Positions 36,134 to 44,462 of a DNA stretch of 64,000 nucleotides are shown one piece after another (position 1 is the stretch's first letter; each line of letters begins with the position of its first letter). The translations under genes and the position numbers were made by a program. Source of the DNA: Terrisporobacter vanillatitrophus (GTDB lineage Bacteria; Bacillota; Clostridia; Peptostreptococcales; Peptostreptococcaceae); contig NZ_CP154625.1 of the NCBI RefSeq assembly GCF_051148895.1, forward strand, positions 1,426,001-1,490,000, given 5' to 3'. The notes beneath the pieces are model-generated. The model was not told where the DNA came from. It did not search any database and worked only from the letters and a program-made list of their open reading frames with translations.

Positions 36134-36186
36134 ACTAGTAGAAAAAACAGCCTAGAATATAATGAAAATAGAAAAAACAACAACCT

Positions 36187-36226
36187 GGGAATATGATGAA
36201 AGAATGAACACATTCATTATATTCCT
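36187..36226 (+). other. Stem-loop between the polymerase and primase genes
   Basis: GGGAATATGATGAA pairs with TTCATTATATTCC. The region 36134-36308 is otherwise non-coding. It may be an mRNA processing or pausing site. Confidence 0.4.
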
Positions 36227-36308
36227 AGTAGAAAATAATATTACAACTAACTTCTATTTATATAAATTGTAATAAAAATAATATCCCTAATAAAGGAAGG
36301 AATAAAAA

Positions 36309-38681
36309 ATGAAGATAGATATAAGTATAGGCAAATCTAGAAAAGATAAAATATGGAAATATGAGGAGATGAATTTAGAAGAATTTATCAAACTAATATC
36401 ATCCACAACTAGAACAAGTGAAACCATGGAAGAATACAGAAATCTGCCAAAGGAAAAGCAAGACGAAATAAAAGACGTGGGTGGATTTGTACTTGGTAAA
36501 TTAAAAGACAATAGACGCAAAAAAGATTGTGTCATAAGCCGTTCAGCTCTAACCCTAGACATGGACTATGCCACAGTAGGCATTATAGATGAAATGAAAA
36601 TGTTTTTTCCTTTTACTTCTTATTTTTACTCTACACACAAACACACAAAAGAAAAGCCACGACTTCGCCTAATAATTCCCCTAAATAGAAACATAAGCTG
36701 CGAGGAATACTGTGCAGTTTCCAGAATGATAGCAAAAGAAATAGGAATTGATTTATTTGACGATACAACTTACGAAGGAAGCAGATTAATGTATTGGCCA
36801 TCCACTTGTAAAGATGGAGAATTTATTTTCGGGGAAATAAAAGGCGATTTATTAAATCCAGATGATGTTTTAAACAAATACAAAGACTGGACAGACTCTA
36901 GACAGTGGCCCATATCTAGCCGACAAAATATTATTATAAAACATGATGTGAAAAAACAAGCAGATCCTCTTGAAAAAGGTGGCTTAGTAGGTGCATTTTG
37001 CAGAGTTTATAGTATAGAAGATGTTGTAGAAAATTTCCTGTCACACATATATGAAAAAAGTGAAATGGAGGGCAGATACGATTACATCCCAGCCACTTCC
37101 TGTGCAGGAGTAGTTGTTTATGATGACAAGTTTGCTTACTCTCACCACGCCACAGACCCAGCTTGTGACAAATTGGTTAACGCCTTTGATATGGTGAGAA
37201 TTCATAAGTTTGGTCATTTGGATGAAAAAGTGGAGGGCAATGAGGAGTGGGTGAATCTGCCTTCTTATAAGGCTATGGAGGAGCTTACTGTAAATGATGA
37301 GAAGGTTAAATTACAATTGGCAAAGGAGAGGGCAGAGCTGGCAGCTTTGGAGTTTGATGTGGTGGAGGATGAAGAAGAAAATAAAAATTGGCAGGAGCTT
37401 TTAGAGCTAGACAAACATGGAAAAGTGAAGGGGACCTTATTAAATATAACTAATATCCTTAGATATGATACTAATCTTAAAAACATTGTATATAACGAGC
37501 TAAAATTTTCTATAGATGTTATTGGAAAACTGCCTTGGAAACAAGCTAAATTAGGATGGTCAGATGCAGATTTCGCCTGTGCAAAAATATATTTTGAAAA
37601 AATTTATGGAATTTGGTCACCATCTAAATTTAAGGATGGCCTTCTAGGTTTAGTATGGTCAGAAAGAATTTATCACCCAATCAAAGAATATTTTAGCAAA
37701 TTGACTTGGGACGGCAAAAAACGAATAGACACTCTTTTAATTGATTACTTGGGAGCTAAGGATAGTGAGTTTGTAAGAGCAGTAACAAGAAAAACTCTTT
37801 GTGCAGCAGTGGCTAGAATATATGAACCAGGAATAAAATTTGACAACATATTAGTTCTCAACGGACCTCAAGGAATAGGGAAATCAACATTATTCTCAAT
37901 TCTAGGAAAGAAGTGGTACTCAGACTCCTTATCTCTAACAGACATGAAAGACAAAACAGCAGCAGAAAAACTTCAAGGTTACTGGATATTGGAGCTGGGA
38001 GAACTTGCAGGAATGAAAAAAGTAGAGATGGAAACAATTAAATCTTTTGTAACACGAACAGACGATAAATTCCGTCAAGCCTATGGAATAACTGTGGAAA
38101 ATCATCCCAGAAGCAATATTATCGTAGGTACAACTAATGCAGAAAGTGGATTTCTAAGAGATATAACAGGAAATAGAAGATTCTGGCCAGTTAATGTAAG
38201 CGGCATTAGTATGTACAAGCCTTGGGAGCTAAAGGAAGTAGATCAAATTTGGGCAGAATCAATTGATGCTTATAAAGATGGAGAGGAATTATTTCTAAAA
38301 GGAGAAGTGGCAGCCATGGCTTATGATGCTCAAAATCAAGCTTTGGAATGTGATGATAGAGAAGGGATAATTTTAGAATATCTAGAAAAATTACTACCTG
38401 AAAATTGGGATGAGATGGATTTATATGAAAGACGTAGCTTTTTAAGTGGAAGTGATCTAAGCTCTAAAAAAGGTACAGTAAAAAGAGATAAAGTTTGTAT
38501 AATGGAAATTTGGTGTGAATGTTTTTATAAGGAGCGCCAAGATTTAAAACGCACAGATTCTTATGTTATAGAATCAATTATAAATCGTATAGGTGGGTGG
38601 GAAAGGCTATCATCAAACAGAACAGGTAAAACAAGATATCCTTTATACGGACCTCAAATAACATTTATAAGAAATAATTAA
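36309..38681 (+). CDS. VirE/VapE-type phage primase-helicase
   Basis: 790 residues. The N-terminal part (about 1-230) has a primase-polymerase-like region (ALTLDMDYATVGIIDEMKMF, STHKHTKEKPRLRLIIPLNR, TTYEGSRLMYWPSTCKDG). The C-terminal half is the virulence-associated E superfamily-3 helicase: Walker A LNGPQGIGKSTLFSILG, Walker B-like WILELGELAGMKK, and VGTTNAESGFLRDITGNRRF. Such proteins start replication in phages and plasmids. A VRR-NUC or terminase gene, often next in prophages, is not found. An IS21 element follows instead. Confidence 0.92.
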   Translation: MKIDISIGKSRKDKIWKYEEMNLEEFIKLISSTTRTSETMEEYRNLPKEKQDEIKDVGGFVLGKLKDNRRKKDCVISRSALTLDMDYATVGIIDEMKMFFPFTSYFYSTHKHTKEKPRLRLIIPLNRNISCEEYCAVSRMIAKEIGIDLFDDTTYEGSRLMYWPSTCKDGEFIFGEIKGDLLNPDDVLNKYKDWTDSRQWPISSRQNIIIKHDVKKQADPLEKGGLVGAFCRVYSIEDVVENFLSHIYEKSEMEGRYDYIPATSCAGVVVYDDKFAYSHHATDPACDKLVNAFDMVRIHKFGHLDEKVEGNEEWVNLPSYKAMEELTVNDEKVKLQLAKERAELAALEFDVVEDEEENKNWQELLELDKHGKVKGTLLNITNILRYDTNLKNIVYNELKFSIDVIGKLPWKQAKLGWSDADFACAKIYFEKIYGIWSPSKFKDGLLGLVWSERIYHPIKEYFSKLTWDGKKRIDTLLIDYLGAKDSEFVRAVTRKTLCAAVARIYEPGIKFDNILVLNGPQGIGKSTLFSILGKKWYSDSLSLTDMKDKTAAEKLQGYWILELGELAGMKKVEMETIKSFVTRTDDKFRQAYGITVENHPRSNIIVGTTNAESGFLRDITGNRRFWPVNVSGISMYKPWELKEVDQIWAESIDAYKDGEELFLKGEVAAMAYDAQNQALECDDREGIILEYLEKLLPENWDEMDLYERRSFLSGSDLSSKKGTVKRDKVCIMEIWCECFYKERQDLKRTDSYVIESIINRIGGWERLSSNRTGKTRYPLYGPQITFIRNN

Positions 38682-38719
38682 GTAAAAGACTTAGTGCTTA
38701 TATATTAAAAAAATTAGGA

Positions 38720-38766
38720 GATAAGTACAGTAAGCACAAAATATTAGTAAATATACTGTACTTATC
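38720..38766. repeat. 13-bp perfect inverted repeat after the VirE gene
   Basis: GATAAGTACAGTA (38720-38732) and TACTGTACTTATC (38754-38766), 21 bases apart, enclosing one TAAGCACA repeat. There is no T tract, so it is not a usual terminator. It is a candidate protein-binding site or origin hairpin. Confidence 0.6.
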
Positions 38767-38840
38767 TGTGTAAGTGTAAATGATACTATATAGATGTACA
38801 TAAAATGGAATATAAAAATGTACAAAATTATACAAATTTC

Positions 38841-38868
38841 TGCTATCCTTATCCCGGGAGGGATAGCC
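38841..38868 (+). promoter_or_regulatory. Hairpin over the istA ribosome-binding site
   Basis: GCTATCC at 38842 pairs with GGATAGC ending at 38867, and the loop plus 3' arm contain the GGGAGGG ribosome site two bases before the ATG. Such a fold would block translation of istA from read-through transcripts, a known way insertion sequences limit themselves. Confidence 0.5.
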
Positions 38869-40092
38869 ATGATTTTAAATTTAATAGGACAAATTAATAT
38901 AATTAAATCAATGAATTTTAAACCAAATTACTCTGAATTAGCCAGAGAGCATGGAATTGATAGAAGAACAGTGAAAAAATACTATGATGGATATGAAGGT
39001 AAACCACAAACTAGAAATAAATCTAGCAAATTAGATCAATACTTAGAAGAAATCAAATTAAAACTTTCAATAAAAGGAATTACAGCAAAGGCTGTATACG
39101 AATATTTTTTAGACAAGAATTATGACATTGGATCTTATTCAAATTTTATCAAATATATCAAATCAAAAAATTTAAAACCAACTAAAAAAATAAAAGGACA
39201 TCCTAGATTTGAAACTCCACCTGGAAAACAAGCGCAAGTAGATTGGAAAGAAGATTTAAAATTAGTATCAAAAAATAATGAAGAATTTATAATAAATGTA
39301 TTTAACTATAAACTTGGAAATTCTAGATACTGCCATTTTGAATATAGAAATACAAAAACTCAGCAAGATGTATTTGAGTGCCTAATATCATCATTTAAAG
39401 CTACCGGAGGTATCCCTTCAGAACTTTTATTTGATAATATGAGTACAGTTGTTGATATTACGGGTAATAAAAGAAAAATTAATAATAAAATGAAAGCATT
39501 CGCTTCAGACTTTGGTTTTAATATTAGCCTTTGTAAGCCCCGCCATTCTTATACGAAGGGAAAAGTAGAGTCAGCAAATAAGTTTATTGAATGGTTACTT
39601 GCATATAATTATGAATTTGAAACTGAAGAAGATTTAATTCAAATATTAAAAAATATAAATAAAAAAGTAAATCAATCAGCAAACCAGACAACAGGGCTAC
39701 CGCCTATACTTTTATTTCAAAAAGAAAAGGAATACTTACAGCCTTTACCTAGTAATTCAATAATTGAATCATATATAAACCAAAGGTTGACCGCCAACGT
39801 TCATAAAGATTCTCTGATAAATTACAAGAATAGCAAGTATTCCGTCCCTAGCAAATATATAAATAAAACTGTAACTTTGAAAGTTATTGATAACAAGTTA
39901 CATATATATTTTAGCACAGATTTAATAGCTATTCATGACATAACAAATAAAAAAATGAATTATAATGAAGAGCATTATAAAGAATTAATATCTCCGTATA
40001 TAAAAAATTCTAACGACATTGATGATATTGCAAGGGATAATTTAAACCAACTAGATTATTTACTTAATGTTAATGGAGGAGAATATGAGTAA
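38869..40092 (+). CDS. istA: IS21-family transposase IstA (second element)
   Basis: 407 residues from the ATG at 38869. A frame beginning 25 codons earlier has no ribosome site. Helix-turn-helix NYSELAREHGIDRRTVKKYY; DDE core GKQAQVDWKEDLKLV, LLFDNMSTVVDI and SYTKGKVESANKFIEWLLAY; C-terminal region YKNSKYSVPSKYINKTVTLK. It is shorter than the 515-residue IstA of the nested element, so the two belong to different IS21 subgroups. It overlaps istB by eight bases. Confidence 0.95.
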   Translation: MILNLIGQINIIKSMNFKPNYSELAREHGIDRRTVKKYYDGYEGKPQTRNKSSKLDQYLEEIKLKLSIKGITAKAVYEYFLDKNYDIGSYSNFIKYIKSKNLKPTKKIKGHPRFETPPGKQAQVDWKEDLKLVSKNNEEFIINVFNYKLGNSRYCHFEYRNTKTQQDVFECLISSFKATGGIPSELLFDNMSTVVDITGNKRKINNKMKAFASDFGFNISLCKPRHSYTKGKVESANKFIEWLLAYNYEFETEEDLIQILKNINKKVNQSANQTTGLPPILLFQKEKEYLQPLPSNSIIESYINQRLTANVHKDSLINYKNSKYSVPSKYINKTVTLKVIDNKLHIYFSTDLIAIHDITNKKMNYNEEHYKELISPYIKNSNDIDDIARDNLNQLDYLLNVNGGEYE

Positions 40093-40852
40093 TTATGTAA
40101 AACTACTTAATAATCTTGAAGAATTGTCACTAAATAATATAAAACTTAATTTAGATAAGTATATTGAAATGATTAATAGTCATGAAAAAAGTTTAGTAGA
40201 TGCACTTTATGAATTAAGCAATCTAGAAATAAACTCCAAACAAGAAAGAGCTAAAACAGCTTGTGTAAAAGTTGCAAACTTTCCATTTATTAAAACTCTA
40301 GAAGACTTTGATTTCACATTTCAACCAGCAGTAAATAAACAAGAAATTTTAGATTTAGCTACGCTTAGATTCATAGAGAATAATGAAAATATATTATTTG
40401 TAGGAACATCCGGAGTTGGCAAGACACATCTTGCTACCTCCATTGGAATCAAAAGTGCCACAAATAGATACTCTACATATTTTATACCTTTTCAAGAATT
40501 GATTCAACAGCTTAAAAGGGCGTTAGCTGAGAATAGATTAGACGCTAGGCTTAAACATTTTTCAAAATACAAAGTTTTAATTATTGATGAAATTGGATAT
40601 TTGCCAATAGATACTGATGCTGCCAATCTGTTTTTTCAGCTAATTTCAAGAAGATATGAAAAACATTGTACTATAATAACTACTAATTCTAATTTTTCAA
40701 AATGGAGTGAAATCTTTGGATCTCCAGCTATAGCTAATGCTATTTTAGATAGGTTACTTCATCATTCTCATATTATTTCTATAAAAGGTCCATCATATAG
40801 GTTAAAGTCTAAACTTAATTATTTAGATAGTTCTTCTTCAGGTAATTCTTAA
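40085..40852 (+). CDS. istB: IS21-family helper ATPase IstB (second element)
   Basis: 255 residues from the ATG at 40085 with GGAGGA directly upstream, inside the end of istA. AAA+ motifs: GTSGVGKTHLATSIG, VLIIDEIGYLPIDTDAANLF, TTNSNFSKW, DRLLHHSHIISIKG. It acts as the target-selecting partner of IstA. Normal length and intact. Confidence 0.95.
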   Translation: MSNYVKLLNNLEELSLNNIKLNLDKYIEMINSHEKSLVDALYELSNLEINSKQERAKTACVKVANFPFIKTLEDFDFTFQPAVNKQEILDLATLRFIENNENILFVGTSGVGKTHLATSIGIKSATNRYSTYFIPFQELIQQLKRALAENRLDARLKHFSKYKVLIIDEIGYLPIDTDAANLFFQLISRRYEKHCTIITTNSNFSKWSEIFGSPAIANAILDRLLHHSHIISIKGPSYRLKSKLNYLDSSSSGNS

Positions 40853-41050
40853 AAGTATATTTTTTGTACATAATTATTTTCCTCTTTTTATACAAATATA
40901 TATTGCAATTTACAGTGTAAGCACAAGCATAAGTTCAAGTTTAAGCACAGGCTAAGAATTAGTAAGGGACAGTATTTTAACTAGCTTTGTGCTTAGTGTT
41001 TCTATATAGAAATGCATTTAATTAATTATTATAAAAAATATAGAAAAAAT

Positions 41051-41081
41051 AGGCGCCTATGTGTATGCGCGCGCGTATAGG
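41051..41081. other. Alternating purine-pyrimidine GC tract
   Basis: In a very AT-rich context the run GGCGCCTATGTGTATGCGC continues GCGCGTATAGG. It alternates purines and pyrimidines for over 20 bases and its ends CCTAT/ATAGG are complementary. This could form left-handed DNA or a hairpin. It lies within the repeat-rich region before the Mor-type gene. Confidence 0.5.
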
Positions 41082-41145
41082 AAATTTTGCATTAAAGCAC
41101 AACACATAAGCACAAAATATAAAATAGAAATTTGGAGGGGCAATT

Positions 41146-41409
41146 ATGAGTGTAGTAATGGAAGATATACCTTATAATTTACATACAATGGCAGACATAG
41201 TAGGAATAGAAAACTTTTTACAAATTTGCAAAATGTATGGAGGCAGCTCCATATACATACCTGTGTATAATAAAATGATTATGGGGGATAGGAATAGAAG
41301 GATTGTCAGGGAGTATAATGGAAAAAATATGGATAGATTGAGGGTGAGGTATGATTTGAGTAAGGAGCAGGTGAAGTATGTGCTGAGAAAAGAAGGGGTA
41401 ATAGGTTAG
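41146..41409 (+). CDS. Mor transcription activator family protein
   Basis: 87 residues: VMEDIPYNLHTMADIVGIEN, then FLQICKMYGGSSIYIPVYNK and a C-terminal helix-turn-helix IVREYNGKNMDRLRVRYDLS then KEQVKYVLRKEGVIG. This is the Mor/C middle-gene activator layout known from phage Mu and common in Firmicutes prophages. It probably activates late phage genes, which are missing here: the defence island follows. Its last 49 codons and the terminator are repeated 17.4 kb to the right. RBS TGGAGGGG. Confidence 0.85.
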   Translation: MSVVMEDIPYNLHTMADIVGIENFLQICKMYGGSSIYIPVYNKMIMGDRNRRIVREYNGKNMDRLRVRYDLSKEQVKYVLRKEGVIG

Positions 41410-41483
41410 ATTTGTGATGAAAAGGCTTAGATCTTGTGATGCAAGGTCTAGGTCTTTTTGGATATATGATGGTGAAGTGTATC
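41263..41483 (+). repeat. Left copy of the 221-bp direct repeat bounding the defence island
   Basis: From GTGTATAATAAAATGATTATG within the mor gene to GGTGAAGTGTATC. It is matched at 58619-58838 with about fifteen substitutions and a two-base gap by eye. The repeat includes the mor 3' end and its terminator. Confidence 0.92.
41421..41462 (+). terminator. Terminator of the Mor-type gene
   Basis: AAGGCTTAGATCTTG pairs with CAAGGTCTAGGTCTTTTT across TGATG. The copy at about 58778-58813 keeps the stem. Confidence 0.75.
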
Positions 41484-41546
41484 ACAAATAAATGATGCTG
41501 TTTATGGCTTTAGTCATTGATTTTAATGGCTAAGGCTATTTTTATT

Positions 41547-41590
41547 AAAACACTACAAGTAGTTATATCGTAAAGGTGTTGTAGTGTTTT
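41547..41590 (+). terminator. Hairpin in the gap before drmE
   Basis: AAAACACTACA pairs with TGTAGTGTTTT. Besides this, the direct repeat end and two hairpin-element fragments, the 460-base gap 41410-41869 shows no coding frame. Confidence 0.5.
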
Positions 41591-41603
41591 GACTATGATG
41601 CTA

Positions 41604-41643
41604 GGGGGTGTAGTTGTTGACAAATTATATCAAGAGCTTGCTA
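41604..41643. repeat. Degenerate hairpin element fragment E3
   Basis: GGGGGTGTAGTTGTTGACAA...ATCAAGAGCTTGCTA matches the 3' part of the TAGCAA...TTGCTA hairpin family with several changes. Confidence 0.6.
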
Positions 41644-41813
41644 AGTGGTAGATAAATAGATGTAAACACAGATGAATTTACAAAAAATGACATAAAAAAA
41701 GTATATAATTAATTAGATATTATATATGTTTATTAACTGGAATTAAAGAACATCCATCTAGGAAAGTAGCGTATTAAGTCATGTTAATGTATTGATCATG
41801 ATGTCAGGGGGAA

Positions 41814-41836
41814 CAGACGATGTCAAGAACTTGCTA
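41814..41836. repeat. Hairpin element fragment E4, just upstream of drmE
   Basis: GACGATGTCAAGAACTTGCTA is the 3' arm and terminus of the same hairpin family. It ends about 20 bases before the drmE ribosome site, so a junction of the island may lie here. Confidence 0.6.
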
Positions 41837-41869
41837 AGACGTTCTATAATAATTTAAAAGGGGTAATGT

Positions 41870-44461
41870 TTGGTGAAAAATAAGGTACTTTCAATCTTAA
41901 AATCAAAAATATATGTGCATGAAAAAAATTTATCATATTTTATAGATGACATAGAACAAGTGTATGATATATTTCAAAGTAATATATTGAATTCTGATTA
42001 TAAAAATAACGTATTAGTTACTAGTGAGAAAATAGGAGTAGATATTTGCTTATTAGTTATGTGTGCAATTAATACATACTTGGAAGATTTGAAAAATCAT
42101 AATAATTGCATACTGTCCAATTTAGAAAATAATCAACTAGTTATTTATGAAGGGAAAAAGTATAAATATATAAAGTGTGAAATAATTAATAGTGGATATT
42201 ATAAAGGTCATGAAAAAATAGTATTAGAAACTAAAAATGGAATGATAAAAATAAATAAAAGTGAGGCTTGCAAAATATCTCGATATTTTGGTGAATCAGA
42301 TAAATTAGATAAGATGGAAAAAAATAAAAATGATGAAAATAGTAAAAATTTAATTTCTAAGTTGCTTCATCAAGACCTTGAAGAATTAAGTGGAATTTTA
42401 AATCAACAAATAATAGTAGTATTTAAAAGTAGAAAATATATGGAGGAAATTTTATCGAATTTGACTATTGAAGTTGAGAGAGAAAAATATGAGTTTTCTA
42501 GAGTATTCCCATCAAGATATTATAGTGATTATGAAAATTATATAAATATTAAAGGAAATAAATTTCATTCAAAACCAATATTTTTATTTACATCAAGGTT
42601 TGATGTGGCAGATTCACTACTAGAAAAAAATGAAGACTGTAATAAACTAATATTTTTAGGTGAACAAGCTTATCATAAATCACTCTCCATAATAGAAGAT
42701 TATACTTTAGAAGAAGAGCAGCTTAATAAAATTATATTTTACAATACGTATAATAACACTTATACAATAAATAAATTAATTGAAAATGATGTACAAGTTT
42801 ACGCTCTAGAAGAACAAAATTTAAAGAAAAATAAAGTTAATAATATTTTAGCTGACTCAATAAAAATAAATAGCCTATTATATCTTACAAAAAAACAATT
42901 AATTAAATTATTGAATTTGGATATTGATTTTTTTCAGAAAGAAAAATTTATAAAAAATACATTTAAAGCATTAAAAATATATCAATTATTATGTATTCCA
43001 ATTTGTGAACTAGAAGGAAGAGATATATTAAATGAATGTATAAACATAGCTAAAAAAATTACAGAAAATACTTTTGAGTATAGCTCTATTTATAATGAGT
43101 TAGCATATATATGTGCAAATTTAAAAGAACTATATAGTGAGTTATACAATAATAATCCCAAGCTAAGTTTATTAGAAAGCATCTCGCATAAGAATTCAAC
43201 TATTATATTAAATAACAGCTCTGAACTTAAATTTATGCAAAATAATAATAAAATAAAATATAAATCGGCTCACATATTAAAAAACTTAAGACCTGTAGAC
43301 TTAAAAAATGCAAAACTTATCTTTACATCTTTTTATGATAATAAATTTATAAATCAATTCAACTTATATAATAATAATGAAACTACGAATATTTTATACT
43401 ATACAGAAGCAATTAAATATAATAGTTTAGCTAGAAATCTAAATAAAAGCCTATTTCTCATATATGAAAATAACAAAATAAATCATAAATTTGAACGTAA
43501 GTATGTGGATTTGATTAAGTATAAGCTTAATGAAATAATACTCAAAGAAAATGAAAAGAATTATGATACAAATTATAATCAGGTAGATTATTTTAAGGAT
43601 GATGAAAATATAATTAATGACAAAAGTTTTAAATATGAAGAAATAGATAGTGAGTACTATTATGACTTTTTCGATAAAACTAAAGATATATTAGATAAAA
43701 AATTTGATAATAATAGCATTTATTATTATGATACTTATGATTATGATATGAAAGCTTATAAAAAAATAGTATTTTCAAATAATCAATTTGCATATTTGAC
43801 TAAAAATTATAAAGCATGTTGCATAGATATTCATGGTGGATATGCAGTGAAAAATGTTGATTGCCTAAAAATTAATGATAAAATAATTTTTACTAATGAT
43901 AAAAGTGATGAAGATATAGACTTAATGTTCGAAAAAATAATTAATAGTAATATATTTAGAAAGCAATATAATAAAGATTTTGAAAATGTAAATTATTTCA
44001 AAAATATTGTAAAAGAGTACGCACAGAAGTATGAAAATGATTATACTTTATTGTCTGTAGAGCTTAGTCATCACAATATAGAAAAAGTACCACCAGCAAT
44101 AAAACAATGGACAGAAAATAAAATTATAGGTCCTAGAGAAAAAGAAGTATATAAAGTAATGGGGAAAATTACAATGGATAATAAGTTGTTAAATGAGTGG
44201 GAGAGTATATATAATTCATCAGAAGTAATAAGAAAATTTAGAAGTAAATTTAAAAGTATATTTAAGCATACTCTACGAAGTGGTATGGAGGAAAGTACAG
44301 ATAATGAAGTTATTAAGCTAATGATAGATATATTTGATGATTTAGACGATTATGTGGATATAGTTGAAGTGGAAGAAATTGTTGATTTAGATAAAGTAAT
44401 ATTAGACAAACAGTTTAATTGTTTATTAGGAGAAAAATATATTTTGCAGGGGGACAAATAA
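41870..44461 (+). CDS. drmE: DrmE-like protein of a class 2 DISARM system
   Basis: 863 residues, very Asn/Lys-rich, with no signal peptide and no motif that I can name. The call rests on size and on position as first gene of a drmE-drmA-drmB operon, the order known for class 2 DISARM, where DrmE is a large protein of unknown function. Some features resemble helicase-like scaffolding: a short IFLFTSRFDVADSLLEKNED stretch and LGEQAYHKSLSIIEDYT. The conserved-looking end LDKQFNCLLGEKYILQGDK overlaps the ribosome site of drmA. The start is TTG 41870 or GTG 41873 after AAAAGGGG. The gap to drmA is one base. Confidence 0.65.
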   Translation: MVKNKVLSILKSKIYVHEKNLSYFIDDIEQVYDIFQSNILNSDYKNNVLVTSEKIGVDICLLVMCAINTYLEDLKNHNNCILSNLENNQLVIYEGKKYKYIKCEIINSGYYKGHEKIVLETKNGMIKINKSEACKISRYFGESDKLDKMEKNKNDENSKNLISKLLHQDLEELSGILNQQIIVVFKSRKYMEEILSNLTIEVEREKYEFSRVFPSRYYSDYENYINIKGNKFHSKPIFLFTSRFDVADSLLEKNEDCNKLIFLGEQAYHKSLSIIEDYTLEEEQLNKIIFYNTYNNTYTINKLIENDVQVYALEEQNLKKNKVNNILADSIKINSLLYLTKKQLIKLLNLDIDFFQKEKFIKNTFKALKIYQLLCIPICELEGRDILNECINIAKKITENTFEYSSIYNELAYICANLKELYSELYNNNPKLSLLESISHKNSTIILNNSSELKFMQNNNKIKYKSAHILKNLRPVDLKNAKLIFTSFYDNKFINQFNLYNNNETTNILYYTEAIKYNSLARNLNKSLFLIYENNKINHKFERKYVDLIKYKLNEIILKENEKNYDTNYNQVDYFKDDENIINDKSFKYEEIDSEYYYDFFDKTKDILDKKFDNNSIYYYDTYDYDMKAYKKIVFSNNQFAYLTKNYKACCIDIHGGYAVKNVDCLKINDKIIFTNDKSDEDIDLMFEKIINSNIFRKQYNKDFENVNYFKNIVKEYAQKYENDYTLLSVELSHHNIEKVPPAIKQWTENKIIGPREKEVYKVMGKITMDNKLLNEWESIYNSSEVIRKFRSKFKSIFKHTLRSGMEESTDNEVIKLMIDIFDDLDDYVDIVEVEEIVDLDKVILDKQFNCLLGEKYILQGDK

Positions 44462-44462
44462 T

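Larger units (their letters stand above)
38775..40914 (+). mobile_element. Second IS21-family element
   Basis: 2140 bp from TGTAAATGATAC to ...GCAATTTACA, flanked by the 7-base duplication GTGTAAG (38768-38774 and 40915-40921). The inverted ends share TGTAAAT, an ATATATA-type block and ATGTACAAAA. It carries its own istA and istB, clearly different from those of the nested element. It is inserted in non-coding DNA between the phage primase gene and the Mor-type gene. Confidence 0.93.
38690..41125. repeat. TAAGCACAA/TTGTGCTTA repeat cluster, interrupted by IS21
   Basis: Copies of TAAGCAC or its complement occur at about 38693 (GTGCTTA), 38731 (TAAGCACAAAA), 40918 (TAAGCACAAG), 40946 (TAAGCACAGG), 40988 (TGTGCTTAG) and 41107 (TAAGCACAAAA), that is on both sides of the IS21 insertion. 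They lie directly after the replication genes, which suits iterons of a phage replication origin, or operator sites. Confidence 0.45.
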
